From contig JABDLJ010000005.1 in the NCBI GenBank assembly GCA_013003075.1, forward strand, positions 39,268 to 103,267: a stretch of DNA of 64,000 bases, in the 5' to 3' direction. Below, piece by piece: positions 52,525-62,545 of this stretch. The DNA comes from Paracoccaceae bacterium (GTDB taxonomy: Bacteria > Pseudomonadota > Alphaproteobacteria > Rhodobacterales > Rhodobacteraceae). Within the stretch, counting starts at the first letter, position 1. The number at the start of each line of letters is the position of its first letter. The notes beneath the pieces were generated by a model. It was given only the letters and a program-made list of their open reading frames with translations, did no database searches and was not told the origin of the DNA. The position numbers were made by a program, and so were the translations under genes.

Positions 52525-53903
52525 AGCAGCAGCACCACAGCGAGCCCCAGGAAGGCGAAAAAGCCCACGACGTCGGTGACGGTGGTCACGAATGCGCCCG
52601 AGGCCAGCGCCGGATCGACGCCGATCCGGTCCAGAACGACCGGGATCACGATGCCGGCAAGCCCGGCCATCACCAGGTTGACGACCATCGCGATGGCGAT
52701 CACCACGCCCAGCATCGGCAGCCCGAACCAGGCGATGCCGACGATGCCCATGATCACCGCGAAGATCGCGCCGTTGACCAGCCCCACCAAGACCTCGCGC
52801 CGGATCACGCGCCAGACGTTCGAGCCGGTGAGGTCGCGCGTTGCAATCGCGCGCACCGCCACCGTCAGCGACTGGGTTCCGGCATTGCCGCCCATCGAGG
52901 CGACGATCGGCATCAGCACCGCCAGCGCCACGATCTGGGCGATGGCGTCCTCGAACTGCGCGATCACGAGCGAGGCTGCGATCGCGGTTACCAGGTTGAC
53001 CGCCAGCCAGGGCAGGCGCTGGCGTGTTGTTTCGATGACCTTGTCAGACAGGCTGCCTTCGCCGACACCGGCCAGGCGCAGGATGTCCTCTTCGTGTTCT
53101 TCATCGAGCACCGCCATCGCGTCGTCGATGGTGATCACGCCGACCAGCCGGCCATCGCCGTCCACGACCGGCGCCGAGATCAGGTGGTACTGGTTGAACG
53201 CATAGGCCACGTCGCCCTCGTCCTGGTCGACGGGGATGGTGCGAAAGCTGTCCTCGACGATCGTATCGAGGCGCGTGGCGCGCGGCGATCCCATCAGCTT
53301 GCCCAGCGTGACATAGCCGGTGGGATGCATCCCCGGATCGACCAGGATGATGTGATAGAAATCCTCCGGCAGATCGTCATGGGCACGCATGTGGTCGATC
53401 GCATCGCCCACCGTCCAGTGCTGCGGTGCCAGCACGACCTCGCGCTGCATCAGTCGGCCGGCGGAAAACTCGGGATACGACAGCGCGCGCTCGACGGCGG
53501 CGCGGTCCGCATCGTCCAGCGCCGACAGAAGCACCTCCTGCTGGGGCTCTTCGAGATCCTCCAGAAGGTCCACGACATCGTCGCTTTCCAGGTCGCGCAG
53601 CGCCTCGCCAAGCGCCTCCTGCGGCAAAAGCGCGATCACGTCTTCGCGCAGACCCTCGTCGAGTTCGGAAAGCACTTCGCCATCGATCACGTCCGGCGCA
53701 AGCCGCAGCATGTCGCTGCGCACCGCATCGTCGATCTGTTCCAGAAGGTCGGCGATGTCGGCGGCGTGAAGCTGCGACAGGCTGTCGGAAATCCGGGCCC
53801 CGTCGCCGGCGGTAATCGCCCCACGCACTTCCGACAGGATGCGGTTGTCCAGCGCGTAGGCGTCGTCTTCGCGCACTTCGGTGATATCGCCCGCGTCTGT
53901 CAT
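52521..53903 (-). CDS. mgtE: Magnesium transporter MgtE
   Basis: The 460-residue protein has the MgtE layout. An N-terminal superhelical domain (about 20-130) is followed by a CBS pair (about 140-265, including the DGRLVGVITIDDAM site). Five transmembrane helices follow, with the conserved MPIVASMGGNAGTQSLTV pore region and a VTTVTDVVGFFAFLG end. It is a Mg2+-gated Mg2+ channel/importer. ATG 53903 is chosen over the longer frame at 54041 by similarity. It is divergent from guaD. Confidence 0.94.
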   Translation of the reverse strand: MTDAGDITEVREDDAYALDNRILSEVRGAITAGDGARISDSLSQLHAADIADLLEQIDDAVRSDMLRLAPDVIDGEVLSELDEGLREDVIALLPQEALGEALRDLESDDVVDLLEDLEEPQQEVLLSALDDADRAAVERALSYPEFSAGRLMQREVVLAPQHWTVGDAIDHMRAHDDLPEDFYHIILVDPGMHPTGYVTLGKLMGSPRATRLDTIVEDSFRTIPVDQDEGDVAYAFNQYHLISAPVVDGDGRLVGVITIDDAMAVLDEEHEEDILRLAGVGEGSLSDKVIETTRQRLPWLAVNLVTAIAASLVIAQFEDAIAQIVALAVLMPIVASMGGNAGTQSLTVAVRAIATRDLTGSNVWRVIRREVLVGLVNGAIFAVIMGIVGIAWFGLPMLGVVIAIAMVVNLVMAGLAGIVIPVVLDRIGVDPALASGAFVTTVTDVVGFFAFLGLAVVLLL

Positions 53904-54022
53904 GCCTGCCCCGTCTTGCTGCGCCTGCCCTGATTTGCGGACAATAAGCGAAGGACTTTCAAAGAAACAGAGGTCTTCCCACGATTTACCTGCCATCGCA
54001 TGCGCCCTAGGCTGCAATCGAC

Positions 54023-55333
54023 ATGACCAAAGCCGACACACCGCAGCTGATCCTTGGCCAGACGTTGGCCTTTTCGGGCGATCCTTTCGCCGAGGGGCTG
54101 GCCGCGGCCCGGCACGAGCGGCGCGGCGGCGTCCTGATCCGGGGCGGCGTGATCGAAAAGGTCGGCGCCGCCGAGGCGCTGCGCGCCGCCAATCCGCAGG
54201 CCGCGGTCACCGATCATGGCGAGGCGCTTTTGTGCGCGGGCTTCGTGGATGCGCACGCCCATTACCCTCAGACGCCGATCATCGCCAGTTGGGGCAAGCA
54301 GCTGATCGACTGGCTGAACACCTATACCTTTCCCCAAGAGATGCGGTTTCAGGACGAGGCCTATGCCGCCGAGGTCGCGCACCGATACCTCGACCTGGTG
54401 CGCGCGCATGGCACGACGACCGTCTGCAGCTATTGCACGATCCATCCGCAAAGCGTGACCGCGTTCTTCGAGGCGGCCGCAACCCGCAACATGCGGGTGC
54501 TGGCGGGCAAGACCTGCATGGACCGCAACGCGCCGGATGGCCTGAAAGACACCGCGCAATCGGCCTATGACGACAGCAAGGCGCTTCTGGAGCGCTGGCA
54601 CGGGCAGGGCCGCGCGTCATACGTGATCACGCCGCGGTTTTCGCCCACCTCGACGCCAGAGCAGCTGTCGGCGCTGGGTGCGCTTTGGGCCGAGCATCCT
54701 GGGTGCCTGATGCAGACGCATCTTTCCGAGCAGACCGACGAATGCGCGTGGGTGGCGCGGCTCTACCCCGAGGCGCGCGATTATCTCGATACCTACGAGA
54801 TGCACGGGCTCTTGGGCGCTGGCGGGCTTTACGGGCACGCCATCCACCTGACCGACCGGGAAAAGGCGCGGCTGCTCGAGACCGGCGCGTCGCTCATCCA
54901 CTGCCCGACCTCCAATACCTTCATCGGCTCGGGGCTTTTCGACATGGACGGGCTCAGATCGGCCGGACACAGCGTCGGTCTTGCGACCGATACCGGGGGC
55001 GGGTCGTCCTTTTCGATGCTGCGCACCATGGCCTCGGCCTACGAGATCGCCCAGCTGCGCGGCCGCGCGCTGCACCCGGCAGAGCTTGTCTGGCTGGCCA
55101 CCCAAGGCTCGGCCCGGGCGCTGAAGATGGACCGCAGGATCGGCAATCTCGCGCCGGGGCTGGAGGCCGATATCGTGGTGCTGGATCTGGCCTCGACACC
55201 GGCCATTGCGCAGGCGGCCGAGCGCGCCGACACGATCTGGGCGGCGGTCTTTCCAACCATCATGATGGGCGATGACCGGGCGATCCGGCAAACCTACATC
55301 GCGGGCCAGCCTGCGCATGCGGGCGCGGGCTGA
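54023..55333 (+). CDS. guaD: Guanine deaminase
   Basis: The 436-residue amidohydrolase has CAGFVDAHAHYPQTPIIASWGKQL, NTYTFPQEMRF, MQTHLSEQTDECAW and GHAIHLTDREKARL, with the catalytic Asp in VGLATDTGGGSSFSML. It converts guanine to xanthine. It is the second purine-ring deaminase in the window and, like the first, is convergent with an SLC13-type permease. ATG 54023 follows a divergent gap of 119 bases shared with mgtE. A xanthine dehydrogenase, the next enzyme, is not in the window. Confidence 0.93.
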   Translation: MTKADTPQLILGQTLAFSGDPFAEGLAAARHERRGGVLIRGGVIEKVGAAEALRAANPQAAVTDHGEALLCAGFVDAHAHYPQTPIIASWGKQLIDWLNTYTFPQEMRFQDEAYAAEVAHRYLDLVRAHGTTTVCSYCTIHPQSVTAFFEAAATRNMRVLAGKTCMDRNAPDGLKDTAQSAYDDSKALLERWHGQGRASYVITPRFSPTSTPEQLSALGALWAEHPGCLMQTHLSEQTDECAWVARLYPEARDYLDTYEMHGLLGAGGLYGHAIHLTDREKARLLETGASLIHCPTSNTFIGSGLFDMDGLRSAGHSVGLATDTGGGSSFSMLRTMASAYEIAQLRGRALHPAELVWLATQGSARALKMDRRIGNLAPGLEADIVVLDLASTPAIAQAAERADTIWAAVFPTIMMGDDRAIRQTYIAGQPAHAGAG

Positions 55334-55374
55334 CGCGGCGGTTTGCCTTGTTGGGCGCGCCGCGCCCGAAGCCC

Positions 55375-57156
55375 CTAGAGCGGCCAGAATACCAGGATCG
55401 CCGGGATCGAAACCGCGACCACCAGGATTTCCAGCGGCAGCCCCATGCGCCAATAATCGCCAAACCCATAGCCCCCGGGGCCCAGGATCAGCGTGTTGTT
55501 CTTGTGGCCGATGGGGGTCAGGAAAGCGCAGGATGCAGCCACCGCGACGGCCATCAGGAACGGGTCGGGATTGACGCCCAGCGACCGCGCCATCTCGATG
55601 CCCACCGGCGCGGCCACGATGGCCGTGGCGGTGTTGTTCAGCACATCCGACAGCGTCATGGTCACGATCATCAGCAAGGTGAGCACCGCCCAGGCCGGCA
55701 GCCCTTCGGAAAGGCCGACCAGCGCGCCGGCAATCAGCTCGGTTCCGCCAGAGCTGTCCAGCGCGGCGCCCAGCGGGATCATCGAGCCCAGCAGCACCAC
55801 CACCGGCCATTCGATATGCGTGTAAAGCTCTGACAGCGGGATGATCCGCGCCAGAACATACGCGACGACGACACAGCCAAGCGCAACCGGCAGGTAGACC
55901 AGCCCCAGCGCCGCGGCGCCGACCGCGACGCCGAAAAGTGCGATGGCCAGCCAAACCTTGCTGTTGTTAGTCACCGTCAGGCCGCGCTGGGCCAACGGCA
56001 GGCAGCCCAGCCATTCGGTGACGTCGCGCTCGGTGTCCTGCGGCACCAGCAGCAAAAGGATGTCGCCGGTCTGGACGACGGTCTTGCGTACCTGCGCGGT
56101 GATCGAGGTGCCCTGCCGCGAGATCCCCATCAGGACCGCGCGCTGCCGCCACGCAAGCCCGATCGCCTGCGCCGTCTTGCCGTTGATCCGGCTCTGGTCG
56201 GTGACCACGACCTCGATCACCGACACGCCCTCGCTTTCGGCGCGCAGATGCTCCTCGCGCGCATCGTCGGCGAAGTTGAGCGACAGGGCAGAGCGGTACT
56301 CGTCCAGCGCGTCGGGCCGCGCCTCCAGCACCAGCGCATCGCCGGCAAGCAGGCGCGTGTTCTGCGCCATCCCGTAAAGCCGCTTTCCCTGCCGCACCAG
56401 GCCCAGGATCGCGACGTCATTCTTTTCGGCCTCTTCGTAAAGCTCGTGCAGGCGCTGGCCGATCAGTTTGCTGCCGTCCGGCACCGTCAGCTCGGCGATG
56501 TATTCGGCGTAATCCTCCATCGGATCGCCCGATTGGTGGGTCCCGGTCTTTTGCGGGATCAGCCGCCAGCCAACCAGCGCGACGAAGGCAAGACCCACCA
56601 CGGCGGTGATGCCGCCCACCGGCGCGAAATCGAACATCCTGAAGGGTTCGCCAAGCTGGTCCTCGCGGATCGCTGCGATGATGATGTTGGGCGGCGTGCC
56701 GATCAGCGTGGCCATGCCGCCAAGGATCGTGGCAAAGGACAGCGGCATCAGCGACAGGCTGGGCAGGCGGCCGGCCTTGCGGGCGGTCTGGATGTCGACC
56801 GGCATCAAGAGCGCTAGGGCTGCGACGTTGTTCATGAAGGCCGACAGCACGCCGCCGATCGCGCCCATCAGCGCGATATGCGCCCCCAGCGCGCGCGCGC
56901 TGTCGATCAGGGTGCGGGTGATCAGAAACACCGCGCCCGAGCGTACCAGGCCCGCCGAGACCACCAGCACCAGCGCAACCACCAGCGTCGCGGGATGGCC
57001 AAAGCCGGCAAATGCGTCCTTGCCGGGGATGACGCCCGCAACGACCGAGATCATCAGCGCCGAGAAGGCCACCAGGTCGTAGCGGAAGCGGCCCCAGAGC
57101 AGCAGCGCGAAGACGAGACCGAAGAGGGAAAACAGGATGATCTGATCTTGTGTCAT
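55375..57156 (-). CDS. SLC13/DASS-type permease with TrkA-C domains (second copy)
   Basis: The protein has about 593 residues and the same build as the permease at 48262: helices, two TrkA-C domains (SKLIGQRLHELYEEAEKNDV and INGKTAQAIGLAWRQRAVLM regions), helices. Marks are GGMATLIGTPPNIIIAAIRED and TPIGHKNNTLILGPGGYGFG. The two permeases are paralogues. The start is MTQDQIILFSLFG at 57156. The substrate is unknown. It converges with guaD, which suggests but does not prove a link with purines. Confidence 0.85.
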   Translation of the reverse strand: MTQDQIILFSLFGLVFALLLWGRFRYDLVAFSALMISVVAGVIPGKDAFAGFGHPATLVVALVLVVSAGLVRSGAVFLITRTLIDSARALGAHIALMGAIGGVLSAFMNNVAALALLMPVDIQTARKAGRLPSLSLMPLSFATILGGMATLIGTPPNIIIAAIREDQLGEPFRMFDFAPVGGITAVVGLAFVALVGWRLIPQKTGTHQSGDPMEDYAEYIAELTVPDGSKLIGQRLHELYEEAEKNDVAILGLVRQGKRLYGMAQNTRLLAGDALVLEARPDALDEYRSALSLNFADDAREEHLRAESEGVSVIEVVVTDQSRINGKTAQAIGLAWRQRAVLMGISRQGTSITAQVRKTVVQTGDILLLLVPQDTERDVTEWLGCLPLAQRGLTVTNNSKVWLAIALFGVAVGAAALGLVYLPVALGCVVVAYVLARIIPLSELYTHIEWPVVVLLGSMIPLGAALDSSGGTELIAGALVGLSEGLPAWAVLTLLMIVTMTLSDVLNNTATAIVAAPVGIEMARSLGVNPDPFLMAVAVAASCAFLTPIGHKNNTLILGPGGYGFGDYWRMGLPLEILVVAVSIPAILVFWPL

Positions 57157-57201
57157 ACCGCCGGAATAGCCCAAGCGGGCGGGCGCGTCACTTGCGATCT
57201 G

Positions 57202-57696
57202 TCACGCCTTGGGCTCGGACGTTCCGGGAAACGGGATGACCTTGGCCGAGGCGCCGTCGCCGGGATCGCCGGCTTTGCCGCCGGGCGCGGCCTGGAGCGG
57301 GCTCTCAAGCTCGGCAACCACGTCGCTCAGCGTTTCCTGGGTCAGGGGTTTGGGCACGTATTGCTGGATCTCGGTGAACTGCTCGGCGCGTTTGAGATCG
57401 CGCGGATCGAGCGATGTCGTCAGCATCACCACGACCGGGTTGCCGATGCCGCCGTCGATGCTTGCACGCGCAGCCTCGAGAAACTCAAAGCCGTTCATGC
57501 GCGGCATGTTGATATCGAGCAGGATCAGGTCGACATGTGCGCCGGGGTGCTGCTTGAAGTACTCAAGCGCCTCGGCCGCCATCGTGAATGTCGTGACATC
57601 CTCGAACAGACCACTGCGCGAAATGACCCGGCGGTACATCATCTGATCCACCGTGTCGTCATCGATAATTACTACGCTTCGCGCCGGATTTGCCAT
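57202..57696 (-). CDS. Single-domain response regulator
   Basis: The 164-residue protein has a receiver domain with the acidic pocket VVIIDDDT, the phosphoacceptor Asp in LILLDINMPRMNGFEFL, a switch Thr in VVMLTTSLDP and the Lys of YVPKPLT. A 35-residue Gly/Ala/Pro tail follows, with no output domain. It belongs to the CheY/Rcp1-like type. Its ATG overlaps the kinase stop as TGATG, so the two make a coupled pair. It probably passes the signal by protein contact. Confidence 0.9.
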   Translation of the reverse strand: MANPARSVVIIDDDTVDQMMYRRVISRSGLFEDVTTFTMAAEALEYFKQHPGAHVDLILLDINMPRMNGFEFLEAARASIDGGIGNPVVVMLTTSLDPRDLKRAEQFTEIQQYVPKPLTQETLSDVVAELESPLQAAPGGKAGDPGDGASAKVIPFPGTSEPKA

Positions 57697-58895
57697 CAGA
57701 TTACACCATATAAATCTACCGAAGCGGTGGTTCCGCGTCCGATTTCAGAGGAAAGGATCAGCTCTGCGCCGTGGTTTTCGGCAATGCGCCGGCACAGCGC
57801 CAGCCCGATGCCCGAGCCGGGGATCTCGGTGCGCAGATGCAGCCGCTGAAACAGCTTCTGCACCCGCTCGAAATCCTCCTCGGCGATGCCAATTCCGTTG
57901 TCGGTGACCGACAGACGGCGGCGGCCATCAGCGCCCGGCTCTGCGGTGATGCTGATCGTTGCTGGCCGGCCCTCGGCGCGGAACTTGATCGCGTTGTCCA
58001 GAAGGTTCTGCAAGAGGATGCGCAGCTGCGTCTCGCTGCCCATCACGGGCGGCAACGGGTGCACTTGAAGCTGGGCGCCGCTTTCGCGCAACGGGGTCCC
58101 AAGCGCTGCGCAGACCTCGTCGGCCAGAGACGCAAGATCGACTTGCTGCAACTCGGGCTCTGCCTCGATCGTGCGGGTGAATTGCAGGATATCCTCGATC
58201 AGATCACGCATCCGTTCCACGGTCTCGTCGGCCATGTTCAGAAAATCGGCAACGTCCTCGGGAAGCTGGTCGGCGGGCAGGGCGTGTTTGATCTCTGACA
58301 GGAGCAGCGCCATGGTGTTGGCCGGCGATTTCAGATCGTGCGAGATCGCGTAGGTGAATTCGCGCAGCTCGTTGCGCATCGCTTCGCTGTCGCGCAGCGA
58401 ACTGGCAAGGCGCAGCGCGTTGCGGGCGCGAATGGCGTCGGTGACGCAGGCGCCCAGCATTTTCATGTAGTGCAGGTCCTGCTCGCTCCAGGCGCGCGGT
58501 GCCGGCTCGATCACGCAAAGCGCGCCCACCGGCTGGTCTTGCGGATCGTGGATCGGCACGCCCAGGTAGCCCACGACATCGAGATCCTCGATCGCGAGAT
58601 TGTCATTCACGCGCGGATCGTTCGGCGCATCGGTGACCACCAGCGGCGCATTCTGGCCGACCACGTACTGACAGAAGGAATGGCTGAGCGGGGTCTGGCG
58701 CGCCTCGGCAAACGGCCCTTCAAGTCCCGTCATGCTTTTGAAGAACTGCCGGTCGTTTTCGAAATCGAGGATCGAGATCAACGATACCGGAGCGCCCACC
58801 AGCGCCGAGGCAAGCCTGGTCAGGTTGTCGAACGGCGCTTCGGCAGGCGTGTCCAGCAAGGTGGGATCTTGTGTCATCGGTAAGCTCAGGGCCAT
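57696..58895 (-). CDS. GAF-domain sensor histidine kinase
   Basis: The 399-residue cytoplasmic kinase has an N-terminal GAF domain (about 20-160: [20 protein letters not shown] to GALCVIEP) and an H-box [19 protein letters not shown] (His near 185). The ATPase domain carries [22 protein letters not shown] and [20 protein letters not shown] domains of this [10 protein letters not shown] type sense redox or small ligands. Start 58895 or 58877 is possible. The partner receiver gene overlaps the stop. Confidence 0.9.
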   Translation of the reverse strand: MALSLPMTQDPTLLDTPAEAPFDNLTRLASALVGAPVSLISILDFENDRQFFKSMTGLEGPFAEARQTPLSHSFCQYVVGQNAPLVVTDAPNDPRVNDNLAIEDLDVVGYLGVPIHDPQDQPVGALCVIEPAPRAWSEQDLHYMKMLGACVTDAIRARNALRLASSLRDSEAMRNELREFTYAISHDLKSPANTMALLLSEIKHALPADQLPEDVADFLNMADETVERMRDLIEDILQFTRTIEAEPELQQVDLASLADEVCAALGTPLRESGAQLQVHPLPPVMGSETQLRILLQNLLDNAIKFRAEGRPATISITAEPGADGRRRLSVTDNGIGIAEEDFERVQKLFQRLHLRTEIPGSGIGLALCRRIAENHGAELILSSEIGRGTTASVDLYGVI

Positions 58896-59051
58896 CCACT
58901 GTCCCGCAAATCCTGCGCTGCGGTGAGGCGCACCTGCCGTCTTTACCGCGCAAGTCTTAGCAAAGCTCTAAGTGGCGCAGCCGGCGCTTGCGGCTCCGGG
59001 CCTCGTTGCCTTATAGAAGCGCCGAGCATCGCGAATTCGTCGGAGAGCATC

Positions 59052-59798
59052 ATGGCAGGCCATTCCAAATGGGCAAATATCCAGCACCGGAAGGGGCGCC
59101 AGGACGCCGCCCGCTCCAAGCTGTTTTCAAAGCTGTCCAAAGAGATCACCATCGCCGCGAAGATGGGCGATCCCGATCCCGACAAGAACCCGCGCCTGCG
59201 GCTGGCGGTCAAAGAGGCCAAGTCGAACTCGGTGCCCAAGGACGTGATCGATCGCGCGATCAACAAAAGCCAGGCCGGCGAGGGCGATGAATACGAAGAG
59301 ATCCGCTACGAAGGCTACGGGCCCGGTGGTGTCGCGGTGATCGTCGAGGCGATGACCGACAACCGCAACCGCACCGCCTCGACCGTGCGCTCGACCTTCG
59401 GCAAGCATGGCGGCAACCTGGGCGAAACCGGCTCTGTCAGCTTCATGTTCGAGCGCAAGGGCGAGATCGTCTACCCCGCCGATGTGGGCGACGAAGACAC
59501 CGTGATGATGGCCGCCATCGAGGCCGGCGCCGAAGACGTGGAAAGCTCTGACGAGGGGCACATCATCTATTGCGCCGATACCGATCTGAACGATGTCTCG
59601 ACCGCGCTCGAGGCCGCGCTGGGCGAGAGCGAAAGCACCAAGCTGATCTGGCGTCCGACCACGTCCACCGAGCTTGATCTCGACGGCGCACAGAAGCTGA
59701 TGCGCCTGATCGAGGTGCTGGAAGACGACGATGACATCCAGCGCGTCACCGCCAATTTCGAGATCTCCGACGAGGTGATGGAGCAGCTTTCGCTCTGA
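59052..59798 (+). CDS. yebC: YebC/PmpR-family protein
   Basis: The 248-residue protein starts [20 protein letters not shown] and has the family block [20 protein letters not shown] and [16 protein letters not shown]. YebC-family proteins were described as DNA-binding regulators (PmpR), and members also relieve ribosome stalling at proline stretches. The frame runs upstream to 58923, but the start is clear. In many proteobacteria it lies next to ruvC, which is not the case here. Confidence 0.95.
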   Translation: MAGHSKWANIQHRKGRQDAARSKLFSKLSKEITIAAKMGDPDPDKNPRLRLAVKEAKSNSVPKDVIDRAINKSQAGEGDEYEEIRYEGYGPGGVAVIVEAMTDNRNRTASTVRSTFGKHGGNLGETGSVSFMFERKGEIVYPADVGDEDTVMMAAIEAGAEDVESSDEGHIIYCADTDLNDVSTALEAALGESESTKLIWRPTTSTELDLDGAQKLMRLIEVLEDDDDIQRVTANFEISDEVMEQLSL

Positions 59799-59810
59799 GC
59801 CCGCGGCGCG

Positions 59811-60797
59811 TCAGCCCATCCAGTCGGCAATCGGCCGGATCGCGGCGGGATTGGCCAGGTAGCCATAAAGCTTGTGCGGGTTCGACCGGCCCTCGTCGGT
59901 AAAGCAGTTGTAGATCCGGAAGTCCTTGATGCTTTGCACATATCCGCGTTTCAGCATGGCGCGGTAATCGTCGCGCATCGAGGCATCGTGCGAGATGAAA
60001 TCATCCATCGCCGCCACGTTTGTCCAGTGCTCGACGATGCGCTTGGGATAGCGGTCCTCGCCGCGCTCGCCGGCGTCGTAAAGGTTCGCCTTCACCCCGG
60101 CCTCTCCCAGGGGGCAGCCCAGCGTCAGCCAACAGCGGATCGGGTTTTCGGCCTCGCGCACATGGGCGTATTCGCTGAGATGCGAGAATTTCCACAGCAC
60201 GTCATAGGCGACAAGACAGCCCATCGAGTGCGAGACAAGGCAGATATCGTCGCCGCGCCGGATCGCGCGGCGCAGCGGCGCCTGCAGGCGCTCGCGCACG
60301 TCCGAGCCGATCTTGCGGCGCATCAGGTAGGCGCCCATATCGCTGGTTGCGGTGCGGATCACCAGCTCGTTGGCCAGCGTCGCGGTGGCCAGGCTGGCAA
60401 GGGTCGAGACCGCGCGCACGATGTCATCGACAAAGCGCAGATCCTTGTTTTCGCGCAAGACTTTGCGGTAGGCGCGCTTGTCGAAGCGGCCGATCCTGCC
60501 GAGACGGTCGATCGCCTCATGCAGGGTGCCCACCGGCAGGCAGGGCGCGCCGCCGGAATGGGGATCGCGCTCTGTCAGCTCGGCGCGTGCCTCGGGATCG
60601 CTCTCGGCGAGGATCCGGTTGGTGATGTCGCCGAAATAGACGAAATCGATCGGCACCGCGCCGCTGCGCAAGGCCTCGGCCTTGGCCGGATCGATCCGCG
60701 CCATGCCTTGGACCAGCGCCTCCTTTTGCAGTCTGGCGTATTGCGCCTTGGCCGGTTTGGTGGAGCGTCCGTGAACAAGGACCAGTCTTTTGCCCAT
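59811..60797 (-). CDS. Alpha/beta-hydrolase-like protein of unknown function
   Basis: The 328-residue protein opens MGKRLVLVHGRSTKPAKAQY (oxyanion-loop type HG) and carries the nucleophile elbow CLVSHSMGCLVAYDVLW. A late acid/histidine could lie in NVAAMDDFISHD. The elbow is S-H-S-M-G rather than G-x-S-x-G, as in several lipase-like families. A charged helical middle of about 100 residues follows the first strand. There is no signal peptide. It converges with yebC, 12 bases between stops. The substrate is unknown. Confidence 0.65.
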   Translation of the reverse strand: MGKRLVLVHGRSTKPAKAQYARLQKEALVQGMARIDPAKAEALRSGAVPIDFVYFGDITNRILAESDPEARAELTERDPHSGGAPCLPVGTLHEAIDRLGRIGRFDKRAYRKVLRENKDLRFVDDIVRAVSTLASLATATLANELVIRTATSDMGAYLMRRKIGSDVRERLQAPLRRAIRRGDDICLVSHSMGCLVAYDVLWKFSHLSEYAHVREAENPIRCWLTLGCPLGEAGVKANLYDAGERGEDRYPKRIVEHWTNVAAMDDFISHDASMRDDYRAMLKRGYVQSIKDFRIYNCFTDEGRSNPHKLYGYLANPAAIRPIADWMG

Positions 60798-60936
60798 GAC
60801 TTTGCCTTTCGATGTTGCAAGCCTCAGGCGAAGTATGCCCAAAAGATTGCCCTCTTGCGAGTGCCGCGCGCGTTCGGCGCGGGGCGCTGCGCCAAAGAGC
60901 GCTTGCACGCAAGGCCAGCCCCCGTAGAAAGCCCGA

Positions 60937-61539
60937 ATGATCAACGCCGCACTCAATGGCTTCGGCCTCGGGCTTAGCCTGATCCTTGCGATCGGGGCGC
61001 AGAACGCCTTCGTTCTGCGCCAGGGCGTGCGGCGCGCCCATGTGCTGCCGGTGGTGCTGACCTGCGCGATCTCCGATGCGGTGCTGATCGGCATCGGCGT
61101 GTCGGGCTTCGGCGTCGCCTCCGAGGCCTTGCCCTGGCTCGGTCCGGTCCTGCGCTGGGCCGGGGCGGCGTTCCTTTTCGGCTACGGCGCCTTGAATTTC
61201 CTCGCGGCCCTGCGTGGCACCTCGGCGCCCGATGCCGCCCCCGCCGATGCCGGCAGCACCCGGGCCGCGGTGACGACCTGCCTGGCGCTGACCTGGCTCA
61301 ACCCGCATGTCTATCTCGACACGGTGGTGCTTCTGGGCTCGGTCTCGACCCAGTTCGAAGGCGCGCGGCTGGCCTTCGCGCTGGGCGCGGTTCTGGCCAG
61401 CTTCGCGTTCTTCTTCGCGCTCGGCTTCGGCGCCCGGGCGCTGGGGCCGCTTTTCGCCCGCCCCGGCGCATGGCGCGTTCTGGATCTGGCCGTCGGCTGC
61501 CTGATGTGGTCGATCGCCGCCGGGCTGGTCTTTGCCTGA
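60937..61539 (+). CDS. LysE/ArgO-family amino-acid exporter
   Basis: The 200-residue membrane protein has six hydrophobic helices and the LysE opening GFGLGLSLILAIGAQNAFVLRQGV. The late LALTWLNPHVYLDTVVLLGS is the diagnostic ArgO/LysE block. It exports basic amino acids such as lysine or arginine. The start follows a 139-base gap divergent from the hydrolase gene. The EamA gene begins 31 bases after its stop. Confidence 0.9.
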   Translation: MINAALNGFGLGLSLILAIGAQNAFVLRQGVRRAHVLPVVLTCAISDAVLIGIGVSGFGVASEALPWLGPVLRWAGAAFLFGYGALNFLAALRGTSAPDAAPADAGSTRAAVTTCLALTWLNPHVYLDTVVLLGSVSTQFEGARLAFALGAVLASFAFFFALGFGARALGPLFARPGAWRVLDLAVGCLMWSIAAGLVFA

Positions 61540-61570
61540 TGCGGGGCGCGCTTTGCCCTCTGATAGCGCC

Positions 61571-62458
61571 ATGAGCCAGCCCGCGCCGCGTCCGATTGCC
61601 GGGATCTGCTGGATGATCCTGACCGGGCTGAATTTCGTGGCCGTAACCGTGGTCGTCAAATACGCCGCGACGGGACTGCCCGCGGCCGAGGCGGCGTTCT
61701 TGCGCTATGCGCTGGGGCTGGTCTTCGTGATCCCGATGCTGCGGCCGATGATCGCCGCCGGGCTGAGCCGGCGCCTTGCGTGGATCTACAGCTTGCGCGG
61801 CGCGGCGCACACCATCGGGGTGATCTTGTGGTTTTTCGCCATGACGCGGATCACCATCGCAGAGGTTACGGCGATGAACTATCTCACCCCGGTCTACGTG
61901 ACGCTGGGCGCGGCGCTTTTCCTGGGCGAGCGGCTGGCGGCGCGCCGGCTTCTGGCCGTGGCCGCCGCGCTGCTGGGCGCATTGGTGATCCTGCGCCCGG
62001 GGTTTCGCGAGTTGTCGGTGGGCCATGTCACCATGCTTGGAACCGCCGTCGCCTTTGCCGGCTCTTACCTTCTGGCCAAGCGGCTTTCGGGAGAGGCCAG
62101 CGCCGCGGCGGTCGTGGGCTGGCTGTCGGTGACCGTCACGCTGGGCCTTGCGCCCTTTGCCTTCGCGGTCTGGGTGCCGCCAAGCGGCGGCCAGATGGCG
62201 TGGATGTTTCTTGTCGCCTGCTTTGCGACCGCGGGGCATTACACGATGACGCTGGCCTTCGCGGCCGCGCCGGTGTCGGTCACCCAGCCGGTGACGTTTT
62301 TGCAGCTTGTCTGGGCGGTGCTACTGGGCTGGGCCCTTTTCGCCGAGCCGCTTGATGGCTGGGTGATCCTGGGCGGCGCGATCATCACCGCGGCGGTCAG
62401 CGTGATCGCCTGGCGCGAGCACGTTCTGAAGGCGCGCGCGAACTTGCGCCGGGCCTGA
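61571..62458 (+). CDS. EamA-family DMT transporter
   Basis: The 295-residue protein has ten helices in two EamA repeats (LNFVAVTVVVKYAATGLPAAEAAFLRYALG near the start; ASAAAVVGWLSVTVTLGLAP in the second half). The early ITIAEVTAMNYLTPVYVTLGAALFLGERL is a typical helix-loop. It is a probable drug or metabolite exporter. ATG 61571 is taken rather than the upstream 61532. A run of hairpins follows its stop. Confidence 0.88.
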   Translation: MSQPAPRPIAGICWMILTGLNFVAVTVVVKYAATGLPAAEAAFLRYALGLVFVIPMLRPMIAAGLSRRLAWIYSLRGAAHTIGVILWFFAMTRITIAEVTAMNYLTPVYVTLGAALFLGERLAARRLLAVAAALLGALVILRPGFRELSVGHVTMLGTAVAFAGSYLLAKRLSGEASAAAVVGWLSVTVTLGLAPFAFAVWVPPSGGQMAWMFLVACFATAGHYTMTLAFAAAPVSVTQPVTFLQLVWAVLLGWALFAEPLDGWVILGGAIITAAVSVIAWREHVLKARANLRRA

Positions 62459-62533
62459 GCCCGCTGCGGCGGGCAGGGGGCCTCGGCCCCCTCTGGCCGC
62501 GCTGCGGCCATTCACCCCCGAAGGTATTTTCGG
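62459..62533 (+). repeat. Composite intergenic element of four consecutive hairpins
   Basis: Four inverted repeats follow one another between the convergent eamA and proV genes. GCCCGC/GCGGGC lie at 62459-62474, AGGGGGC/GCCCCCT at 62475-62492, GGCCGC/GCGGCC at 62495-62509 and CCGAA/TTCGG at 62518-62533. The last is followed by CCAGATGAAA. It may act as a terminator region for both strands and resembles a REP-like element. No T-run is present. Confidence 0.6.
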
Positions 62534-62545
62534 CCAGATGAAACC

